The notes under the pieces are model-generated. The model was not told where the DNA came from and did not search any database. It saw nothing but the letters and a program-made list of their open reading frames with translations. This document shows, piece by piece, positions 60,176-64,000 of a stretch of DNA of 64,000 nt. The stretch is taken from positions 1 through 64,000 of the forward strand of contig DASZOC010000016.1 in the NCBI GenBank assembly GCA_035550975.1, in the 5' to 3' direction. This DNA comes from DASZOC01 sp035550975 (GTDB taxonomy: Bacteria; Actinomycetota; CADDZG01; WHSQ01). The position numbers were made by a program, and so were the translations under genes. Position 1 is the first letter of the stretch. Each line of letters starts with the position of its first letter.

Positions 60176-61105
60176 TCACGGGGCGACCAGCTCCCGGGTC
60201 GCCCTCACGTCCTCGTGCATCTGGGCGACGAGCGCGCCGGCGGAGGGGAAGCGCATCTCCTCACGCAGGCGCTGGTGGAACTCGACCCGCAGCGTCCGCC
60301 CATACAGGTCACCTTCGAAGTCGAGCAGGAACGCCTCCACGCGCACCGGCGTCACCTCCGGGTCGCCGCCGAAGGTCGGGTTCACGCCCACGTTCACGGC
60401 CGCCGCGAACCACGACTCGTCGACCCGGGCTCGGCCGGCGTAGACGCCGCGGGCGGGATATGCGAGGTGGGGGGCGCAATCGATGTTCGCGGTCGGAAAG
60501 CCGAGCTCCGCCCCACGCTTGTCGCCTCCGACGACGATGCCGTCGATGTCGAACGGCCGCCCCAGCAGCCTGCGGGCGACGTTCATGTGGCCCGACGCGA
60601 CGGCCTCACGGATGCGGCTGGAGGACACTGCGTCGCCGTCCTCGCTCGCCAGGTCGACCGGGTTCGCTTCGAAGCCGCGGCCCCGGCCGAGCTCTCGCAG
60701 AAGATCCATGTCCCCCGCCCGCTTGTGCCCGAAGCGCCAGCCGTCGCCGACGAAGACCGCTTTCGCCGTTAGTCCCGCGACGATCACGCGGTCGACGAAC
60801 GCCTCCGGCGCCAGTCGCGACAGCTCCTCGGTGAACGGGATCACGCCGACGAGGTCGATGCCGGTCGCGTCCAGCAGCTCCAGCTTCCGCTCAGCGGTCG
60901 ACAACAGACGAGGCGCGGCCTCGGGACGAAGGGTCATGAGCGGGTGTCGGTCCCACGTCACGACGGCGGCCTCGGTCCCGCGCTCGCGCGCGTCCGCGAT
61001 CGTTCGTGCGATCAAGGCGCGGTGGCCCAGGTGGACCCCGTCGAAGGTCCCGATCGTGACGGACGTTCCGTCGTCAGGAGGTTCCAGAGCTTCGATCCCG
61101 ACCAT
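60176..61105 (-). CDS. ribF: Bifunctional riboflavin kinase / FAD synthetase
   Basis: Makes FMN and FAD. 309 residues: nucleotidyltransferase domain with GTFDGVHLGHRAL, WDRHPLMTL, VGDGWRFGHKRAGD and SSSRIREAVASGH, then the flavokinase domain with GGDKRGAELGFPTANID, GVYAGRA, NVGVNPTF and VEAFLLDFEGDLYG. The start is ATG at 61105 (GGTGAG upstream) or GTG at 61114, overlapping the truB stop; context allows both. Typical end of the infB-truB run. Confidence 0.95.
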   Translation of the reverse strand: MVGIEALEPPDDGTSVTIGTFDGVHLGHRALIARTIADARERGTEAAVVTWDRHPLMTLRPEAAPRLLSTAERKLELLDATGIDLVGVIPFTEELSRLAPEAFVDRVIVAGLTAKAVFVGDGWRFGHKRAGDMDLLRELGRGRGFEANPVDLASEDGDAVSSSRIREAVASGHMNVARRLLGRPFDIDGIVVGGDKRGAELGFPTANIDCAPHLAYPARGVYAGRARVDESWFAAAVNVGVNPTFGGDPEVTPVRVEAFLLDFEGDLYGRTLRVEFHQRLREEMRFPSAGALVAQMHEDVRATRELVAP

Positions 61106-61110
61106 GACTC

Positions 61111-61986
61111 TCACCGCGGGACCACCCGATCGGCCACCAGGACGTCGCCTTCCCGCCGGTACACCGCGACCAGCTCCCCACCGCAGCGGAGCGCGACGGC
61201 GTCTCCATCGGGGATGTCGTGCGGGCCGGCCACGGGTAAGCGACGGCCGTAGGAGACGTCGACCGCCTGTTCGTCGTCGAGATCGAGCGCCGGTAGACAC
61301 CGGACGACATCGGCCAGTGGGCGCAGGTCTCGTTCGGTGACGTCCGCCAGCGGCGTCGCTTCGTCGTGCGAGAAGCCGCCGGTCTCGGTCCTGCGCAGCG
61401 TCGCCATGTGCGCGCCGCACCCGAGCGTCTCGCCGAGGTCGTGGATCAACGTACGGACATAGGTGCCGCTCGAGCAGGCGACGTCGAGCTTGGCCTCCGG
61501 GCGCGGCCCCGCGCGGTACGCGATCAGACCCAGCTCGTAGATCGTCACGGGTCGTGGCGCCCTATCGACCTCTTCACCGCGACGTGCCTTGGCATGCAGA
61601 CGCTCACCCCCGACCCGCACGGCCGAGACCATGGGAGGGACCTGCTCGATCGCTCCGGTGAACTTCTCCAGCGCACGCCGGAGCTCGTCTTCCGTGAAGG
61701 AGCAGTCGCGTTCCGCGACGACCTCTCCGGCCGCGTCCTGTGTGGTGGTCGAGACGCCGAAGAGCGCGGTCGCGCGGTATCTCTTCGCAGCCCGCTGCGC
61801 GTATGCAAGGAACCTCGTCGCGCGCCCCAGACCGACCAGGAGGATCCCGGTCGCATCGGGATCGAGGGTGCCGGCGTGACCGACCTTCCTCGTACGGAAG
61901 AGCTTCCGGACGTGGTCGACGACGTCATGGGACGTCATCCCCGCGGGCTTGTCGATCACGAGCAGCCCGTCCGGACCCGCGCTCAC
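61111..61986 (-). CDS. truB: tRNA pseudouridine(55) synthase TruB
   Basis: Isomerises U55 in the T-loop of tRNAs. 291 residues with the catalytic motif VGHAGTLDPDATGILL (Asp42), YRATALFGVSTTTQDAAG and the CSSGTYVRTLIHDLGE segment, plus a C-terminal PUA-like stretch. The GTG at 61986 overlaps the nrnA stop (GTGA). The longer frame is rejected as it lies inside nrnA. Confidence 0.96.
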   Translation of the reverse strand: MSAGPDGLLVIDKPAGMTSHDVVDHVRKLFRTRKVGHAGTLDPDATGILLVGLGRATRFLAYAQRAAKRYRATALFGVSTTTQDAAGEVVAERDCSFTEDELRRALEKFTGAIEQVPPMVSAVRVGGERLHAKARRGEEVDRAPRPVTIYELGLIAYRAGPRPEAKLDVACSSGTYVRTLIHDLGETLGCGAHMATLRRTETGGFSHDEATPLADVTERDLRPLADVVRCLPALDLDDEQAVDVSYGRRLPVAGPHDIPDGDAVALRCGGELVAVYRREGDVLVADRVVPR

Positions 61987-62954
61987 GGCCCCTTCAGCTC
62001 CTCGCGCAGCGCGATCACCGTTTGCTCGACGTCGGGGGCGGTGAAGCCCGCAGCAAGGTCGTGCCCCCCGCCACCGTGCCGGCGCGCGATGCTCCCGATC
62101 CCGCGCCCTTTCGACCGCAAGCTGACGCGGTAGAGGCCGTCGCTCTGTTCCTTGAACAGCGCCGCGACGTCCGCTGCACGCGTCGATCGCACCGCGTCGA
62201 TCAGCTTGTCGGTCTCGTCGGGCGCGACACCGGTCTCGGCGAGGTCGGCCAGCGTGAGCCACGAGTACACGAACCGGACGTCTTCGAACAGGACGGCCCT
62301 GTCGAGGACGCGCCCGACGAGCTTGAGGTAGCCGAATGGGGACGATTCGAAGACCTCCTGCGCGATCTCGATCGCGGAGACACCGAGCGCCAGGAGGTCG
62401 GCGGCGATACGGAGCGTTTCGGGGGAAGAGTTCGCGTACTGGAACCGTCCGGTGTCCGTGACGATCCCGGTATACAGACACGTCGCGATGTCCTTGTCGA
62501 TCTCCACCTCGAGGTCCTGGAGCATCCGCGTCACGAGCTCCGCCGTGGACGACACGTTCGTGACGACCAGGTTGTGGGTGCCGAAATCGTCATTACCGGG
62601 ATGGTGGTCGACGTTGATCAGCACCTTGCTCGCCCGGGCCCGCTCTTCGAGGTCACCGAGGCGCGATCCCGCGCCGCAGTCGACCGCGAGGAACGTATCC
62701 GTCTGCGGCACCTCCTCCGGCTGCACGAGTGTCGCCGCACCGGGCAGGAACCCGTAGGAGAAAGGCATCGCAGCAGGCGTGCTGCCCCAGGTCGGGTAGG
62801 TGCGCTTACCGAGCCGGGTCAGCCCGATGCTGGCCGCGAACAACGACCCCAGTGCATCTCCGTCGGGGTTCACGTGACAGGCGATGGCGACCTCGTCGGC
62901 CGCGCGCAGCGCCGCGATCGCGCCGTCCCAGTCCGCTAGCGCGCGTACGCTCAC
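61983..62954 (-). CDS. nrnA: Bifunctional oligoribonuclease / PAP phosphatase NrnA-like
   Basis: DHH-family phosphoesterase degrading nanoRNA and pAp. 323 residues: CHVNPDGDALGS (metal site I), VDCG, DHH in INVDHHPGNDDFG and the DHHA1 signature RRHGGGGHDLAAGF. The location between rbfA and truB is the classic Gram-positive context. GTG start overlapping rbfA (GTGA). Confidence 0.94.
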   Translation of the reverse strand: MSVRALADWDGAIAALRAADEVAIACHVNPDGDALGSLFAASIGLTRLGKRTYPTWGSTPAAMPFSYGFLPGAATLVQPEEVPQTDTFLAVDCGAGSRLGDLEERARASKVLINVDHHPGNDDFGTHNLVVTNVSSTAELVTRMLQDLEVEIDKDIATCLYTGIVTDTGRFQYANSSPETLRIAADLLALGVSAIEIAQEVFESSPFGYLKLVGRVLDRAVLFEDVRFVYSWLTLADLAETGVAPDETDKLIDAVRSTRAADVAALFKEQSDGLYRVSLRSKGRGIGSIARRHGGGGHDLAAGFTAPDVEQTVIALREELKGP

Positions 62955-63319
62955 TCGCCGTCCCCCGGCCTCGTCTCCTCTTCCTCGTGGATGCGGTGCA
63001 GTAGCTCTTCGACGCGCAGCGCCTCGTCGAGCTGGTGGTCGAGCTCGAAGACGAGCTCCGGCAGATACTTCATCCGCATCTGCCGGCCCATCTCGCCGCG
63101 CAGATACGGCTTCGCGCTGTCGAGCCCGGCCATCGTGTCCTTCTGTTCCTCCTCCGAGCCCATCACGCTGACGAGGACGCGCGCGTGGCGGAGGTCCGCG
63201 GATATCCGCACGCCCGTCACGGTCGCGAAACCGATGCGCGGGTCCTTCAGGTCGTGGATCAGCTCGCCGAGGACCTGGCGCGCGAGCTTCTGGACCTTCT
63301 CGATCCGCTGGCTCGTCAT
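62951..63319 (-). CDS. rbfA: Ribosome-binding factor A
   Basis: Assists late maturation of the 30S subunit. 122 residues with the family segments RIEKVQKLARQVLGELI, DPRIGFATVTGVRISADLRH (KH-like with ARVLVSVMG) and YLPELVFELDHQLDEALRVE. In the infB-DUF503-rbfA-nrnA-truB order, overlapped by nrnA. Confidence 0.96.
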   Translation of the reverse strand: MTSQRIEKVQKLARQVLGELIHDLKDPRIGFATVTGVRISADLRHARVLVSVMGSEEEQKDTMAGLDSAKPYLRGEMGRQMRMKYLPELVFELDHQLDEALRVEELLHRIHEEEETRPGDGE

Positions 63320-63356
63320 CCGTCATCCGCCCGTTGGCAACGCTGAAACCGGCGGG

Positions 63357-63662
63357 TCACCGGAGATCCTCCAGCGAGACGACGTCGATGTAGCGGTCGT
63401 TGATCTCCGCGCCGTCGATCGCGGCCCTGCCGATCGCTTTCTCGACCTCCTGGAGGACCTTCCGGCAATGCCCTATCGACTCCGCGACGCAGCTCACGCC
63501 GACCGCGGCGCGCTGCCATTTGTCCTGGAAGTCAACCTCCGCGACCGCCACGTTGAACCTCTTCTGGATCGTTTGCGTCACCGAGCGCAGGACCTGACGC
63601 TTGTCCTTGAGCGACGTGCTGGCGGGGATGAAGAGCTCGAAGCGACCGATGCCGATGAACAT
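63357..63662 (-). CDS. DUF503 family protein (YlxP-like)
   Basis: 101 residues of the DUF503/YlxP family: MFIGIGRFELFIPASTSLKD at the N-terminus and VAVAEVDFQDKWQRAAVGVS after the first helix. Members lie between infB and rbfA and are linked to ribosome or translation by context only. The ATG at 63662, 12 bp after infB, is chosen; the longer frame overlaps infB. Confidence 0.92.
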   Translation of the reverse strand: MFIGIGRFELFIPASTSLKDKRQVLRSVTQTIQKRFNVAVAEVDFQDKWQRAAVGVSCVAESIGHCRKVLQEVEKAIGRAAIDGAEINDRYIDVVSLEDLR

Positions 63663-63673
63663 CCGATCGCCTG

Positions 63674-64000
63674 CTACCGCGCTACCTCTCGTTCCTCGAC
63701 CGCCTGGATCAGATCGCCTTCCTTGATGTCCTGGAAGCCCTCGAGCCCGATCCCGCACTCGTAGCCCGCCTGCACCTCACGCACGTCGTCTTTGAAACGA
63801 CGCAGCGACGCGACCGTCGTGTCGTAGATGACGGTTCCGTCGCGGACCAGACGCGCCTTCGCGTTGCGCCGGATCACCCCGTCGAGGACCATGCAACCGG
63901 CGATCACGCCGAGCTTCGGCACGCGGAACGTTGCGCGGACCTCCGCTTGGCCCAGTGGCACCTCGCGGATCTCGGGCCCGAGGAGACCGCGAGCCGCGGC
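63674..64000 (-). CDS. infB: Translation initiation factor IF-2, C-terminal end (partial)
   Basis: The last 108 residues of IF-2, open at the window edge (the codon frame begins exactly at 64000). Domain C2/domain IV features are GQAEVRATFRVPKLGVIAGC, DGVIRRNAKARLVRDGTVIY, SLRRFKDDVREVQAGYECGI and ending EGFQDIKEGDLIQAVEERE. The initiator-tRNA-binding part is intact. The upstream G domain lies outside the window. Confidence 0.96.
   Translation of the reverse strand, partial: AAARGLLGPEIREVPLGQAEVRATFRVPKLGVIAGCMVLDGVIRRNAKARLVRDGTVIYDTTVASLRRFKDDVREVQAGYECGIGLEGFQDIKEGDLIQAVEEREVAR

Overview
This 64 kb window is high-GC, densely packed bacterial chromosome. Gene content and order point to an actinobacterium outside the well-studied genera. 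It keeps the mycobacterial-type neighbourhoods: nrdR / LysM protein / lexA; hflX-dapF-miaA-(LigB-like)-miaB; recX-recA; pgsA-ftsK-rnj-dapA-dapB-M16 peptidase-pnp-rpsO-ribF; and truB-nrnA-rbfA-infB. It also has the CGAAC-N4-GTTCG SOS operator, LPXTG cell-wall anchoring and the actinobacterial ECF-sigma and PadR gene styles. No rRNA operon, prophage, CRISPR array or secondary-metabolite cluster is visible. Species or class cannot be assigned from the sequence alone.

Layout. 1-300: gene-free edge with degenerate 22-bp repeats that may be the end of an insertion sequence, then tRNA-Gly(GCC). 0.4-6.7 kb (minus): DinB-like protein, DUF763, dut, nrdR, a secreted protein, a zinc-ribbon protein and class II ribonucleotide reductase nrdJ. 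nrdJ is preceded by a pair of putative NrdR boxes. 6.9-8.1 kb: LysM protein and lexA, divergent around four LexA boxes. 8.1-12.9 kb (minus): ECF sigma factor, zinc anti-sigma membrane protein, ABC ATPase and two membrane proteins, apparently one operon. 13-16.3 kb: PBP4-type carboxypeptidase, LURP-one-like protein, and an unusual His-rich membrane sensor paired with a receiver-only regulator. 16.4-19.7 kb: hflX, a probable LL-diaminopimelate aminotransferase, dapF. 19.8-25.9 kb: secreted subtilase, miaA, LigB-like protein, miaB, rny. 26.5-27.7 kb: an acidic, cysteine-bearing LPXTG surface protein behind a 676-nt leader region. 28.2-31 kb: recX and a recA interrupted by a LAGLIDADG intein.

31.2-43.5 kb: secreted M14 peptidase, VOC protein, a copC/membrane-protein/thpR/cinA/pgsA operon, a secreted CocE-like hydrolase, SIMPL protein, GNAT, PadR-2TM pair, rimO and a RodZ-like protein. 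Two copies of a ~50-bp hairpin repeat lie at 39.8 and 41.4 kb. 43.6-54.1 kb: ftsK, rnj, dapA, a small secreted protein, dapB, M16 peptidase, pnp, rpsO. 54.1-57.6 kb: three membrane-protein genes. 57.7-59.6 kb: a NarL-type two-component system. 60-64 kb: ribF, truB, nrnA, rbfA, DUF503 and the 3' end of infB.

Themes. Lysine/peptidoglycan precursor synthesis (dapA, dapB, dapF and the aminotransferase) is spread over two clusters. DNA-damage response (lexA, recA, recX, LysM cell-division/wall protein) is tied together by matching operators. Nucleotide supply (dut, nrdR, nrdJ) is linked by candidate NrdR boxes. RNA processing (miaA, miaB, rny, rnj, pnp, truB, rbfA) dominates the rest. The least explained items are the His-rich sensor, the sigma/ABC operon, the hairpin repeat, the LPXTG protein, and three genes whose only well-placed start codon is CTG.
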